This document shows, in pieces, positions 1-8,996 of a stretch of 64,000 nucleotides of DNA. The DNA is from Bryobacterales bacterium (GTDB lineage: Bacteria; Acidobacteriota; Terriglobia; Bryobacterales; Bryobacteraceae): contig JADZGD010000020.1 in assembly GCA_020854055.1 (NCBI GenBank), forward strand, positions 1 through 64,000. Direction: 5' to 3'. The translations under genes were made by a program, and so were the position numbers. Position 1 is the stretch's first letter, and each line of letters begins with the position of its first letter. A model generated the notes under the pieces. The model did not search any database and was not told the origin of the DNA. It saw only the letters and a program-made list of their open reading frames with translations.

Positions 1-144
1 GGCAGCAATACGGTGAAAATTCTGGTGACCAACACCATGGAGAACGAACGGGCGGTGGAAAATCACGCTCCCGTCCTATCCCGGCTCCGCCACAGCGGGT
101 TGATCGGTCCGGTGCGCATCGTCGCCGCCGGACCCGCTTCTTAG
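1..144 (+). CDS. C-terminal end of a carbohydrate-active enzyme (partial)
   Basis: Frame 1 is open from the window edge to TAG at 142-144, giving the last 47 residues of a protein. The sequence ends with a segment reading HSGLIGPVRIV. This resembles the beta-sandwich end of large glycoside hydrolases, such as alpha-L-rhamnosidase-like enzymes of the GH106 type, where a similar GL-GPV motif closes the protein. That assignment is tentative because the catalytic part lies outside the window. Its stop codon interlocks with the stop of the convergent glycosidase gene in the four bases TTAG. Confidence 0.5.
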   Translation, partial: GSNTVKILVTNTMENERAVENHAPVLSRLRHSGLIGPVRIVAAGPAS

Positions 145-1937
145 TGAGCCGCTGCCAGACCTTCTTTTAATCGCTTCACGGTATCGGCGTAGGCCTGCGT
201 AGCGGCCTTCTCCGATTCGGATGCCAACGGTGGCGCCTTGCCCGCCGCCACCAGCCGTTCGCGGGCTTCCATCGCCGCCTCGGCCTCCGCGATCAGCCGC
301 TTGTGGGCGGTGCGATAGTCCTCGCGCGGTGCGATGCCGAAATCCACTTTGCGGATTCTGCCATTGCCGGTGGCAATCAGAATCTGCGCATCTTCCGGAA
401 TCTCATCGTAGGGCAGTTCGATCGAAGCCGCCGTAAGCCGCTTCCACTTGCGGCCGTTGATGGTCACCTCCCGAATCGGCCCGTTGCCGAATACCGCCAG
501 ATAGAGACGCTTCGTGCCGAAGCGCACCGGATCCACCTGCACCAGTTCCGTAATTCCGCCCGGGATGTGCGGCATCAGCGTCAAGCTGTCCGCGTGGTAC
601 AGGTACTCGAACAGTCCGCGCCGCAGCGCCGCCGGAATGGCGAAAGCGTCGTAGGTGATGTTGATGGGCTCTTTGGGCTGGTAGACAGCATTACCGAAAT
701 CGGTGAGGTTGTTATCCATCCGGAACTGCCGGGCGAACTTGAGAATCTGCTTCATCGATTCGCGCGCATCTTCATACTTGCCCAGCCGGTAGTACCCCAT
801 CATCATGCGCGCTTCGCAGGTGGACCAGTGCCCCCCGTTCACCCAGTTGCCGAACCGCCACAGCCCTTCGGGCTTTTCGTACATGTCGTCGAGCCCGGGG
901 TAGTTGGGCAGAATCAAGTGGTGCGGCCGCAGACCCGGAATGGATGCGATCTTGTCGTAAATCCGCTCGGCCGCCTTGTCAGTCACCACGCGAAAGCAGA
1001 TGGCGTCATGGTTCGGCGGCGTTTCGAAATAGCCGTAGCGCGAAGCGCCGTACACACCGTGCCGCGTGCCGTCCGGATCCATCGATTTGATGAAGTAGCC
1101 CTCCGGCGTCATCAACAGCGGCAACCCGCGCCGCGCCAGTTTACGCCGCTCGCTGTAAAGAGCTACCTTCCGGGGGCGCCGCGCCATCTTTTCCAGTTCA
1201 ATCAGCCGGTCCAGCCCGGCGATATAAGTGACCGACAGCCCAGCCAGATAGGCCTTGCCGTAGGTGCCGTCCGGCTTGCGCCACCCGGCATAGCTGGGCG
1301 CCAGCAAGTTGCCTGCCGGCCCCGCCAGAAAGAGATTGTTCTTCGGGTCCCGCCGCGAGTCCAGAAAATTGGCCACCCGCTCCAACAGTGGCAGGTAATG
1401 CGCCAGCGCTCCCGGGTCCCGGCTGATCAGCACCGCTTCTGCCTGCAGCACGAGACCGGCGGCGGTGAACTCCACGCCCCAGTCGTGCATGGCGGCCTTG
1501 CCGTCTCCCTGCCGGTAGATGATACAGCCGGGTTTAGCGGCATCGCACAGCACGCCATCGGGAGCTATCCAGTTGAGCCGTGGAAATTCCGGACAGCCAT
1601 GCCGCTTGCCGTCGCCCATCTGGTCGAACCACAGGTCGTTGGCGTTCTGGATAAAACGGACAAAAGGTTCGCGCGCCAGGGGCAGGGCCGCGTAGGTGGT
1701 GCCGTAGCTGTTCTGGATCCACCACATGCCCCAGGTAGGTCCCTCCACCATGCCATTCCAGCGCGGCCAGTAGAGCATGGAGAGGTTCTGGTATTCCGGG
1801 TCCGGTTCCATCATCCGGGCGGCGATGTCCAGCAGTCGAAGGTACTCGGCATCGCCCTTCCCGCGATAGTGCTTTCCGTAAAAACTCTGGCCGGACGCCA
1901 GCCCCAGCGCGAGTAGAAATGCCGCCAGCGTGCGCAT
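141..1937 (-). CDS. Six-hairpin glycosidase-like secreted protein
   Basis: A 598-residue protein starting MRTLAAFLLALGLASGQ, a clear Sec signal peptide. An upstream in-frame Met at 1976 would overlap the preceding gene and add a non-signal leader, so 1937 is preferred. The body is rich in aromatic and Gly-Trp segments (WGMWWIQNSYG near residue 70; NWVNGGHWSTCEARMM near 365), typical of alpha/alpha six-barrel glycosidases. A beta-rich C-terminal region follows. Family and substrate cannot be fixed by eye. It lies 7 bases downstream of another six-hairpin-type gene on the same strand, so the two are probably one operon for extracellular glycan breakdown. Fold class is moderately sure, substrate unknown. 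Confidence 0.65.
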   Translation of the reverse strand: MRTLAAFLLALGLASGQSFYGKHYRGKGDAEYLRLLDIAARMMEPDPEYQNLSMLYWPRWNGMVEGPTWGMWWIQNSYGTTYAALPLAREPFVRFIQNANDLWFDQMGDGKRHGCPEFPRLNWIAPDGVLCDAAKPGCIIYRQGDGKAAMHDWGVEFTAAGLVLQAEAVLISRDPGALAHYLPLLERVANFLDSRRDPKNNLFLAGPAGNLLAPSYAGWRKPDGTYGKAYLAGLSVTYIAGLDRLIELEKMARRPRKVALYSERRKLARRGLPLLMTPEGYFIKSMDPDGTRHGVYGASRYGYFETPPNHDAICFRVVTDKAAERIYDKIASIPGLRPHHLILPNYPGLDDMYEKPEGLWRFGNWVNGGHWSTCEARMMMGYYRLGKYEDARESMKQILKFARQFRMDNNLTDFGNAVYQPKEPINITYDAFAIPAALRRGLFEYLYHADSLTLMPHIPGGITELVQVDPVRFGTKRLYLAVFGNGPIREVTINGRKWKRLTAASIELPYDEIPEDAQILIATGNGRIRKVDFGIAPREDYRTAHKRLIAEAEAAMEARERLVAAGKAPPLASESEKAATQAYADTVKRLKEGLAAAH

Positions 1938-1944
1938 CGGGCAG

Positions 1945-3492
1945 TTATATCCGCACCGTCTGCCCGGCCGCGACATTCACGGTCTTTTGTGCCTGGCCCG
2001 GCAGAGTGGTCTCCACTGTTCGCGCGGCCTGTGATTCGATTTCAGCCGTCCACCTGCCGCCCGCCTTTTGTAGCGAGACCCGAAGCGCGCCCCCGGGCAG
2101 CGGCAAGCGAAGTGAACTGGGACCATCGCTCAGTGGAAACGGCGCCACTCGCACCTTCGTCCAACCCGGAGCGGCCGCGGTGACTCCGAATGCGCCGTGA
2201 ATCACCGCATCGAGGAAGCCGGACGAGGTCTCCGAGTAGTCCTTGCATCCGCCAGGCCGGGTGGAACCGGTGTATTTCTCCCAAGTCCAGTATTCGAAGA
2301 ATGATCCGTCGCGGGTCGCCGCGGCCGCGTGCTTGCGGATATAGTCCTGGGCAATGTCCGGCCTCCCCAGGCGGAAAAGCGCCAGACAGACGCTCGGCAT
2401 GTGGCCGCGTCCCCATCCGCACCCACCGTTGGCGTACACGCCTCTAGGCAGGTTGGCCTCCTTCCCCTGGGCGGAAGTCTTGTTCTCGATGGCCGGCAGG
2501 ATCACCGGGCCGGGAACCACGAAATCCCAACTGGTGAGAAAGTCCAGCATCCTGCCGGTGCGTTCGGCCGGCACGATTCCATACAGCAGGGCATATCCGT
2601 TGGCATAGGTCGAGGTCGTCGCTACCGGGCTCGGCTGGTGCGTTTGGGAGTCGATCGCAAAGCGGTAGAAGCCCTTTTCATCCCAGAACAGAGTGTTCAG
2701 CTTGGTCTTGAGCGCCGCCGCGCGCCGGCGGGCTTTCTCCACCTCGGCCGGATCTCCAATCGCTTCGGCCATCCGGGCGTAGTCCTGCAAAGCGCCATAC
2801 AGCATTACCTGGTCCACCGCGCGCTCGGCGGCGTTGGGCCCCGTCGCCTCCTTGCTGGATCCGACATCAATGTCCTCCAGGATGGAGGCCGATTCCACCA
2901 GACCATCGTGATCCAGGTCCTTCATCGTGTAGAGGTATTCCAACGCTCTGGTGCAGGAAGGCAGCATTTTGCGCGCCCACTCCCGGTCGCCGTAGTGCCA
3001 CCAGACATCATGTACCTGGTTGATGTAGAGGTGATCGCGGATGTAGCGGCTATCCGCCGATTCTTTCTTGAACTTGGCCGGATCGTGGGCCATATCCCGT
3101 TGGAAATCCTCGGGGGACGCGATGTCGTGAATGCCCCAGCCGATCATTCCCGTCGGGCGCTGGTATTTCGCAAAGAGCGTCACCGGCCACTCGGCCTGCT
3201 CCCGGGGATAGAGATAGGGAGTCACCTTCAACATCCAGAAGTTGTCAAAGGGGTGAATCCAGCAGGGGTAATGGCGTTCCCAGGGTGGTCCCGCCACCGG
3301 GCAAAGCTTACCCCATTTTTCAGAGACATTTCTCTTCAATATCGCAATGGCCATGGCGGCGGCGTCGTCAACCACCGGATCGCCGGTCACGATCATCTGT
3401 TGGAGATCGGGCCAATATGAGAGGCGGGGGGAAGGCTGGGCCGCGGCCAGGCTGGCCGCCCCGGCAAGTTGCACGAAGTTTCTGCGGTTCAT
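1945..3492 (-). CDS. TAT-exported MGH1/GH63-like glycosidase
   Basis: A 515-residue protein. The start at 3492 gives MNRRNFVQLAGAASLAAAQ, a twin-arginine signal; longer in-frame starts place the RR motif too far from the N-terminus. The body has alpha/alpha toroid features: ERHYPCWIHPFDNFWML near residue 80, and GWGIHD and HDVWWHYGDREWA further on. These recall the mannosylglycerate hydrolase/trehalase-like (GH63-type) clan. The C-terminus is a short beta region that could bind carbohydrate. It is followed after 7 bases by a second glycosidase-like gene and is divergent from the lytic transglycosylase gene across 50 bases. Export route is well supported; exact substrate is not. Confidence 0.65.
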   Translation of the reverse strand: MNRRNFVQLAGAASLAAAQPSPRLSYWPDLQQMIVTGDPVVDDAAAMAIAILKRNVSEKWGKLCPVAGPPWERHYPCWIHPFDNFWMLKVTPYLYPREQAEWPVTLFAKYQRPTGMIGWGIHDIASPEDFQRDMAHDPAKFKKESADSRYIRDHLYINQVHDVWWHYGDREWARKMLPSCTRALEYLYTMKDLDHDGLVESASILEDIDVGSSKEATGPNAAERAVDQVMLYGALQDYARMAEAIGDPAEVEKARRRAAALKTKLNTLFWDEKGFYRFAIDSQTHQPSPVATTSTYANGYALLYGIVPAERTGRMLDFLTSWDFVVPGPVILPAIENKTSAQGKEANLPRGVYANGGCGWGRGHMPSVCLALFRLGRPDIAQDYIRKHAAAATRDGSFFEYWTWEKYTGSTRPGGCKDYSETSSGFLDAVIHGAFGVTAAAPGWTKVRVAPFPLSDGPSSLRLPLPGGALRVSLQKAGGRWTAEIESQAARTVETTLPGQAQKTVNVAAGQTVRI

Positions 3493-3542
3493 ATGGGAGT
3501 CGTTACCGTTACGCCCTCCACCATAGCAGACGATAGGAATAT

Positions 3543-4295
3543 ATGAAGCCCGCCAATTCCACGGCCGATAGATGTTCTGTGAGGGTGCCATGGTGTGTAC
3601 TCATCGCTCTGGCCACCGCCGGTCTGCTTGGATCCGCGGACACGGCTACACCGGCTATCGAGGCGCAGCAAAAGGCGATCGCCGCGCAGAAGGCTTCAGC
3701 GGACAGGATGATGGAGGCCGTCGAGACGCAGAAGAAGTCCGTGCGCAGCCAGGCGGAAAAGGTTCGTAAACTGCCTGTGAGCACCGCGGCTCCCGCCGAT
3801 AACAAAGCTCCGGCCGTTGAACCTCCCGAACTGCCGGCCGGCGAGTTCTTCACGGTTCCCTGGCCAGCGCCACTGCTGTCGCCCATCGCGTACCTCGATT
3901 GCCCCGAGTTGCCGCCCGCCGAATTGAGCCGCTACATCCGGCAGGCGGCCGCCCGCGAAGGATTGAGTCCGGATCTGCTGCGGGCGGTAATCAACCGGGA
4001 ATCGGCCGATTATCCGTGTGCGGTTTCGCGAAAGGGCGCCATGGGGCTGATGCAGTTGATGCCCGCCACGGCTTATGACCTGAATGTCGGCAATCCATTC
4101 AACGCACAAGAAAATATCGATGCCGGCAGCCGCCTGTTGCGCAATCTGCTCAACCGCTACGGTAACGATCTGTCGCTTGCGCTGGGAGCCTATAACGCCG
4201 GTCCGGCAACGATAGACCGCTGGGGTGGAGTGCCCGGTTATCCGGAGACGCAGAATTATGTCTCCGATATCCTGGGCAAGCTCGGCTTTGAATGA
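3543..4295 (+). CDS. Lytic transglycosylase, SLT domain
   Basis: A 250-residue exported protein. A hydrophobic stretch (VLIALATAGLLGSA, about residues 18-32) serves as signal or anchor. A charged Lys/Gln/Glu-rich segment follows, likely coiled coil (about 36-75), then a proline-rich linker and a C-terminal SLT goose-lysozyme-like domain (about 125-245). Visible family motifs are the catalytic glutamate in AVINRESADYP, the GAMGLMQLMPATA motif and the ALGAYNAGP motif. The enzyme cleaves the beta-1,4 link of peptidoglycan with 1,6-anhydro product formation. It leads a plus-strand run with an SDR enzyme and a PBP-like transpeptidase, which suggests a wall-remodelling context. Confidence 0.88.
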   Translation: MKPANSTADRCSVRVPWCVLIALATAGLLGSADTATPAIEAQQKAIAAQKASADRMMEAVETQKKSVRSQAEKVRKLPVSTAAPADNKAPAVEPPELPAGEFFTVPWPAPLLSPIAYLDCPELPPAELSRYIRQAAAREGLSPDLLRAVINRESADYPCAVSRKGAMGLMQLMPATAYDLNVGNPFNAQENIDAGSRLLRNLLNRYGNDLSLALGAYNAGPATIDRWGGVPGYPETQNYVSDILGKLGFE

Positions 4296-4328
4296 AGAAT
4301 CGCCGGCTATTGGTTACAATTGCCTACG

Positions 4329-5078
4329 ATGAGCAATACATTTCGAGTAGACGGACGAACCGCCCTGGTTACCGGCGGCGCCAGCGGTATCGGCGAAGCC
4401 ACCTGCCGGGCGCTGGCCGCGGGTGGCGCCTCGGTGGCGATTGTCGATGTGGACCGGGAGAAAGCCGAAGCGCTCGCCGGCCAGCTTCCGGGCGCTAGCG
4501 CCAGGATCTGCGACATCACCAGGGAAGAGTCCGTCAAGGCGCTGTTTGAGCAAATCGGGCGGGTCGATATTCTGGTGAACAACGCCGGTATCGGCCTTGT
4601 GGGCAGCGTCGAAGAGACCGAACGGGCCGATTTTGAGCGGCTGTTCCGGGTCAATGTCGAGGGGATGTACCTGATGATTCGCTACGCCGTGCCCAAGCTG
4701 ATTGCCTCCCACGGCGCGATGATCAATATCGGGTCGGTAGCCGGCCTGGTAGGTGTGAAGCGCCGCTTTGCCTATTGTGCGACCAAGGGCGCGGTAGTCG
4801 CCATGACCCGCCAGTTGTCGGTGGATTATCCCACCCAGTTTCGGGTGAACTGCATCTGTCCGGGGACCGTGGATACGCCGTTTGTCGAAGCCTATCTGGA
4901 GAGGTACCACAAGCACGAGAAAGAGAAGGTCCGGGCCGAACTCAATTCGCGACAGCCGATCGGCCGCCTGGGGAAGCCCGAGGAGATCGCTAACATGGCG
5001 CTCTACCTGGCATCGGATGCCGCCGGGTTTGTGACAGGATCGGTTCTGGCCATCGACGGCGGGTGGACCGCGGCCTAG
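4329..5078 (+). CDS. SDR-family oxidoreductase
   Basis: A 249-residue classical short-chain dehydrogenase/reductase. The N-terminal Rossmann motif TGGASGIGEA binds NAD(P); the acidic residue in VDVDRE suggests NAD preference. NNAG, the catalytic serine (NIGSVAG) and the YCATKGA motif (Tyr-x3-Lys) are present, and the C-terminus GSVLAIDGGW is typical. The NCICPGTVDTP segment resembles L-fucose or hydroxybutyrate dehydrogenase-like SDRs, but the substrate cannot be told. ATG at 4329 is preferred over an in-frame TTG at 4320. The next gene starts one base after the stop, so the two are cotranscribed. Confidence 0.87.
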   Translation: MSNTFRVDGRTALVTGGASGIGEATCRALAAGGASVAIVDVDREKAEALAGQLPGASARICDITREESVKALFEQIGRVDILVNNAGIGLVGSVEETERADFERLFRVNVEGMYLMIRYAVPKLIASHGAMINIGSVAGLVGVKRRFAYCATKGAVVAMTRQLSVDYPTQFRVNCICPGTVDTPFVEAYLERYHKHEKEKVRAELNSRQPIGRLGKPEEIANMALYLASDAAGFVTGSVLAIDGGWTAA

Positions 5079-5079
5079 C

Positions 5080-6264
5080 ATGCGTTCGACGCCCTATGCC
5101 TGTTTAGCAGTCCTGCTGCTCCTGATAGCCGTCGCCGGCCCCGCGCCCGCTACCACACAGCGGAAACAGGTGAAAAAGGCATCACCGCGGGCCGCCGTCA
5201 AGACCGTCGGGTCCTCCGCCAAAAAGAAAAATGCAAAACGAACCCGGCGAGTGCATCGCCGAGTGGTTGATTCCTGGACTGAGTCCGACTTCGCTGACTC
5301 GGCGGCGGGAGACAAAACCGCGGGCGAAGATCCGATCGTGCGCGCGGCCGCCGTGGAAGCACTGGGGAGGCTGAATGGCGCGGTGGTGGTCTCCGACCCC
5401 TACACCGGGCGCATCCTGACGGTGGTAAACCAGAAACTGGCCTACCAGGGCGGCTTCCAACCCTGCTCGACAATCAAGTTAGTAACCAGCTTGGCGGCGT
5501 TGAGTGAAGGACTGGTGGAGAAGGACACTCCGGTGCTGCTGCCGGGGCGGATTTCGATGGATATGACCGGGGCGCTGAGCCACTCCAATAATCCCTACTT
5601 TGCGCGCCTGGGCACGAAACTCGGCTATGACCGGATGACCTACTACGCCCGCCTGCTCGGATTGGGAGAGAAAGCCGGACTCGGCATCACGGCCGAGCAG
5701 CCCGGAGTCTGGCCGGACAGGGCTCCGTCTAACGGCGGCGCTGGGATGATGGCCAGCTTTGGAGAGGGTATCCGGCTGACGCCGCTCGGGTTGGCATCGC
5801 TATTGGGCACTATCGCGAATGGTGGGTTTTTGTATTATCTTCAACACCCTCAAACCGAACGGGAGATTCAGAACTTCGTCCCATTGGTGAAACGGCATTT
5901 GGATGTTGCTCATTGGATTGCTTCGATCAAACCCGGATTGCAAGCCGCGGTGGAGTATGGAACCGCCCGGCGTGCCAACTACGATCCGGTCGAACCGGTG
6001 TTGGGCAAGACCGGAACCTGCACCGACACCCGCCAGCCGGGTGTGCATCTGGGTTGGTTTGGATCCTTCAACGAAGTTGGAGGCAAGAAACTGGTAGTCG
6101 TGGTGCTGCTCACTGGCGGCCGCCTGGTTCGCGGGCCGGTGGCTGCTGCGGTGGCGGGCGCGATTTATAGGAGCCTGTCCGGCAGCAACTACTGGGTAAA
6201 TCTGGGCGTTATCTCTCCGGCAGCGCTGATTTCCACCCGCACGTGCTGCGCGGCGGCACCGTGA
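5080..6264 (+). CDS. Penicillin-binding-protein-like transpeptidase, single domain
   Basis: A 394-residue protein with a signal peptide (hydrophobic run ACLAVLLLLIAVAG). A strongly basic Lys/Arg linker occupies about residues 30-65, followed by one transpeptidase domain. The three active-site motifs are visible: STIK (SxxK), SNN (SxN) and KTGT. It lacks both the N-terminal dimerisation domain of class B PBPs and a glycosyltransferase domain, so it is short for a PBP. It probably forms or trims D-Ala cross-links in the periplasm, but a regulatory or beta-lactam-sensing role is possible. Its stop overlaps the GTG start of the next gene by four bases. Confidence 0.8.
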   Translation: MRSTPYACLAVLLLLIAVAGPAPATTQRKQVKKASPRAAVKTVGSSAKKKNAKRTRRVHRRVVDSWTESDFADSAAGDKTAGEDPIVRAAAVEALGRLNGAVVVSDPYTGRILTVVNQKLAYQGGFQPCSTIKLVTSLAALSEGLVEKDTPVLLPGRISMDMTGALSHSNNPYFARLGTKLGYDRMTYYARLLGLGEKAGLGITAEQPGVWPDRAPSNGGAGMMASFGEGIRLTPLGLASLLGTIANGGFLYYLQHPQTEREIQNFVPLVKRHLDVAHWIASIKPGLQAAVEYGTARRANYDPVEPVLGKTGTCTDTRQPGVHLGWFGSFNEVGGKKLVVVVLLTGGRLVRGPVAAAVAGAIYRSLSGSNYWVNLGVISPAALISTRTCCAAAP

Positions 6265-6914
6265 ACCGTCTGCGGATAGCTCTGGACCGGGGAATCCGGC
6301 ACTTCCGTGCCGCCAGGATGTTAGCGTTCGCCCGCCGTTTCGCAATTGACGAGCGAACTTCGATCCTGGATGTCGGCGGCACGGAGTACAACTGGTTGCT
6401 GCTGCCGCGAGTTCCTCGCGTCACCCTGGTCAACCTCAGTTGCAACGTCCAACCGCCCAGCCGGCCCGAATTCCGCCCGGTAGCCGGTGACGGCTGCCGG
6501 CTGCCGTTCGCCGATGGGAGCTTCGACCTGGTCTTCAGCAACTCAGTGATCGAGCACGTCGGCGATTGGGAGCGGCAGTGCCGCTTTGCCAGCGAGATTC
6601 GCCGCGTCGCGCGCCGCTACTTCGTACAGACGCCAGACCGCACGTTTCCGGTGGAACCCCATCTGTTGACACCCTGCCTGCACTTTCTTCCCGCCGGTTG
6701 GCGGAGGCGCGCCGCGCGGCGCTTTACCGTCTGGTCGCTGGTGGAGAAGCCGTCCCGCGATCGTTGGGAATTCTATATCCGCCACTGTACCGAGGAGGTC
6801 CGTCTGCTGAACCGGCCGGAGTTCCAGCGCCTGTTTCCCGGCGCGGCCATCCGGTGTGAGCGCCTGCTCGGCAAAAGCCGCGCACTGATCGCAATCGGAT
6901 CCCCGCCCGCCTAA
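6261..6914 (+). CDS. Class I SAM-dependent methyltransferase
   Basis: A 217-residue protein. Motif I is SILDVGGTEYN, with a degenerate glycine loop compared with the usual DxGxGxG. The later motifs LPFADGSFDLVFSNSVIEHV match Methyltransf_11 enzymes. The start is taken as GTG at 6261 because it makes a four-base GTGA overlap with the preceding stop; GTG at 6243 is also in frame. The substrate is unknown; YFVQTPDRTFPVEPH resembles methyltransferases acting in cell-surface glycan clusters. It converges on the regulator gene with interlocked stops (CTAA at 6911-6914). Confidence 0.75.
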   Translation: MNRLRIALDRGIRHFRAARMLAFARRFAIDERTSILDVGGTEYNWLLLPRVPRVTLVNLSCNVQPPSRPEFRPVAGDGCRLPFADGSFDLVFSNSVIEHVGDWERQCRFASEIRRVARRYFVQTPDRTFPVEPHLLTPCLHFLPAGWRRRAARRFTVWSLVEKPSRDRWEFYIRHCTEEVRLLNRPEFQRLFPGAAIRCERLLGKSRALIAIGSPPA

Positions 6915-7564
6915 AATAGCTGCTCGCGGTATTGTTCCAGCGCGATCCGTACCAACTGGCTGCGCGTGCGCACACCGGTCTTGTTGAAAAGCTGCTGTAG
7001 CGACGCCTTGACGGAGCTTTCCGAAATCTGAAGCCGGTCGGCGATCTCCTTGTTGGCCAATCCCTCGAAGACTCCGCGGAGCACCTGCCGGTCGCGCTCG
7101 GTAAACTTCTTACGGCGATCGTTCTGGCGGGACGCCGTTGCCAGCAGGCTCTTCAGGTACCTTTCCTCGAGCGAGATCTCTCCCGCCATCAGCTTGCGAA
7201 TGCTCGATGCCAGCAGTGCCGGCGAGCTGTGTTTGAAGAACACGCCACCCACCCCCTGGCTGAGCATCTGCAGCGCCTCGGCCTCGGCCACCCCAGCGGT
7301 CACCACCAGAATCTGCCCCTCAAAACCCTGCTCCCGGGCGGCGCGTACGAATTCCGAACCCCGTTCATTACCGAGATCGTAATCGAGCAGCACGATGTCC
7401 ACCGGCTTAGTCCGCAATAGGGCAAGGCCGTCGGCGACGGTCGCGCAATCGCCGGTCATTTCGAAATCCTGCTCGGCGTCGAGCAGCCGCGCCACACTCT
7501 CGCGAAACAGGCTGTGGTCGTCAATTAAGAGAATGCGAATTTTCTGCAACAGGTTTGCGCTCAC
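6911..7564 (-). CDS. NarL/LuxR-family response regulator
   Basis: A 217-residue two-domain regulator. The receiver (about residues 8-125) has the acidic pair in LLIDDHS, phosphoacceptor Asp in VLLDYDL, Thr in VVTAG and Lys in FFKHSS. The C-terminal LuxR-type helix-turn-helix contains LTERDRQVL-like FTERDRQVL and LANKEIADRLQISESSVK. The start is set at GTG 7564, where VSANLLQKIRI leads directly into the receiver; upstream residues of the open frame overlap the kinase gene and look non-coding. It overlaps the 3' end of the kinase gene by 44 bases, which argues for tight coupling of the pair. All phosphorylation residues are intact, so it is probably functional. Confidence 0.9.
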   Translation of the reverse strand: MSANLLQKIRILLIDDHSLFRESVARLLDAEQDFEMTGDCATVADGLALLRTKPVDIVLLDYDLGNERGSEFVRAAREQGFEGQILVVTAGVAEAEALQMLSQGVGGVFFKHSSPALLASSIRKLMAGEISLEERYLKSLLATASRQNDRRKKFTERDRQVLRGVFEGLANKEIADRLQISESSVKASLQQLFNKTGVRTRSQLVRIALEQYREQLF

Positions 7565-8984
7565 TGGTTGACACTCCTTCCGGCGAGAGGCGTAGCGAGA
7601 CGATAAAACAGGCGCCCCGCTCGGCCGCCTCATGCCGCAGATCTCCCCCAAACGACCGGACAATTGCCCGCGATACGTACAACCCGAGGCCGGTTTGCAC
7701 CCCCGGCTGAAAAGGGCGGAACAGCGATTCGGGAAGCGCGATGCCCGGGCCGCTGTCGGCAAAACGTACGGTCACCAGATCGTTATTCTGCACGGCGTGA
7801 ATCACGAGCACGCGTTCATCGGCATCTTCCATTGCCTGCCGGCTGTTCGAAACCAGGTTCAGGAACACTTGAAGCAACCCGTGATGGTCGGCGATCGTCA
7901 GCGGCAGTTCCTCGGGTATGTTCCACTCGATCCGCATGTTCAGATCCTCGAAGGTGGGCTCCACCACGATACGCAACTCCGAGAGCACGCCGTGCAGGCT
8001 CACCGGGGCCAGGGCGGTGTCCAGGTTCGGGCCCAGTTCCGCCGAAGCCAGTTTCTTGAGGGCGTCCACCAGGGTGCCGAGCGCCTTGAAATCTTCATTG
8101 GGTTCGAGCCCCGGATGACGGCTAAGGTTGGCGTGCACCACCGCAATGGCTCCGCACATGTTGCGGATCTCGTGGGAGACAGCGCCTACGAGAATGCGGC
8201 TGTTCACCAACAACCGGCTGACGGCCACCTCCTCGCTGTCGCGAAAATCGTCGGTGGTGTCCACGACAATGGCTGCCAAACGCGGGCCGGCGCGCGTGGT
8301 GTAGGTGGAAAACCAGACCGAGGCGCGAAACAGTTCGCCATTCTCCCGGCGGCCGCTGCAATGCAGGCTGGTACGGAAAAACTGCGCGCCGCGTGTCCTT
8401 ACCACATCGGCCAAAATCGGCAGAAACGGGTATACGGATTTGCCGTTCAGTGTATTGCCGTTCATGCCCAGCATCCGGTGGGCTGCTTCATTCGATTTCA
8501 GGATTCTGCCGTCGGAGTCTATGGTGAGGATGGCCGCCGGGCTGCTTTCGATCAGCACGCTCAACTGCTCTTCGGCCTCCTGGCGGAGCCGGTCCTTGTC
8601 GGCGATCTCTTTCAACTGGTTAATTACCAGTTGCCGGTGGCGGGCAAGTTCGGCTATGGTCAAACCGGCGCCCAGGTAGACAAACATCACCACCAGAATG
8701 CGGATGTTGTAGTACGGCTGCCAGGGATAGGAGCCGAGGTCTTCGCGCAATACCGCGCACAGCAGCGCCAGCGGCAGCATCTCCCAGGCGGTCATGTAGC
8801 GCGCGGCGATCAGGATGGGGAAAAAATAAAGGAAGCCGAGTGAATAGTTGGAGTCCAGACCCCAGTCAATCACCGCGATGATCACGATCATGACGGCGGC
8901 TCCAACCAGAGCTTGTGTCCGCCCGATTCGCAGATAAAGCGAGATTACGTCCTCTACCTGCAGGCGTCTCCTGTGCGAGGCCAT
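7521..8984 (-). CDS. Membrane sensor histidine kinase with PAS domain
   Basis: A 487-residue protein. About four to five hydrophobic helices lie in residues 20-110 (for example VMIVIIAVIDWG and ILVVMFVYLGAG). A short coiled segment, a PAS domain (about 145-265), a HisKA-like region with VSHEIRN (phosphoacceptor His) and a C-terminal HATPase follow. The N box is NLVSNSRQAM, the G1 box is FADSGPGI and the G2 region is TGLGLYV. The likely partner is the NarL-type regulator whose gene overlaps this one. It starts 12 bases after the stop of obgE on the same strand, so it may be expressed with the L21-L27-Obg operon. The signal is unknown. Confidence 0.88.
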   Translation of the reverse strand: MASHRRRLQVEDVISLYLRIGRTQALVGAAVMIVIIAVIDWGLDSNYSLGFLYFFPILIAARYMTAWEMLPLALLCAVLREDLGSYPWQPYYNIRILVVMFVYLGAGLTIAELARHRQLVINQLKEIADKDRLRQEAEEQLSVLIESSPAAILTIDSDGRILKSNEAAHRMLGMNGNTLNGKSVYPFLPILADVVRTRGAQFFRTSLHCSGRRENGELFRASVWFSTYTTRAGPRLAAIVVDTTDDFRDSEEVAVSRLLVNSRILVGAVSHEIRNMCGAIAVVHANLSRHPGLEPNEDFKALGTLVDALKKLASAELGPNLDTALAPVSLHGVLSELRIVVEPTFEDLNMRIEWNIPEELPLTIADHHGLLQVFLNLVSNSRQAMEDADERVLVIHAVQNNDLVTVRFADSGPGIALPESLFRPFQPGVQTGLGLYVSRAIVRSFGGDLRHEAAERGACFIVSLRLSPEGVSTSERKPVAENSHSLN

Positions 8985-8996
8985 TACAGATGTATC

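Noticed and set aside
303..1916. Long plus-strand open frame of about 537 codons opposite the first glycosidase gene
   Set aside because: It is antisense to a gene with a signal peptide and protein-like composition. Its own translation is rich in Arg, His, Gln and Val with no domain, a known effect of high-GC third-position bias.
2329..3420. 363-codon plus-strand open frame opposite the second glycosidase
   Set aside because: It is a shadow of the TAT-exported glycosidase gene, with no start context or family features.
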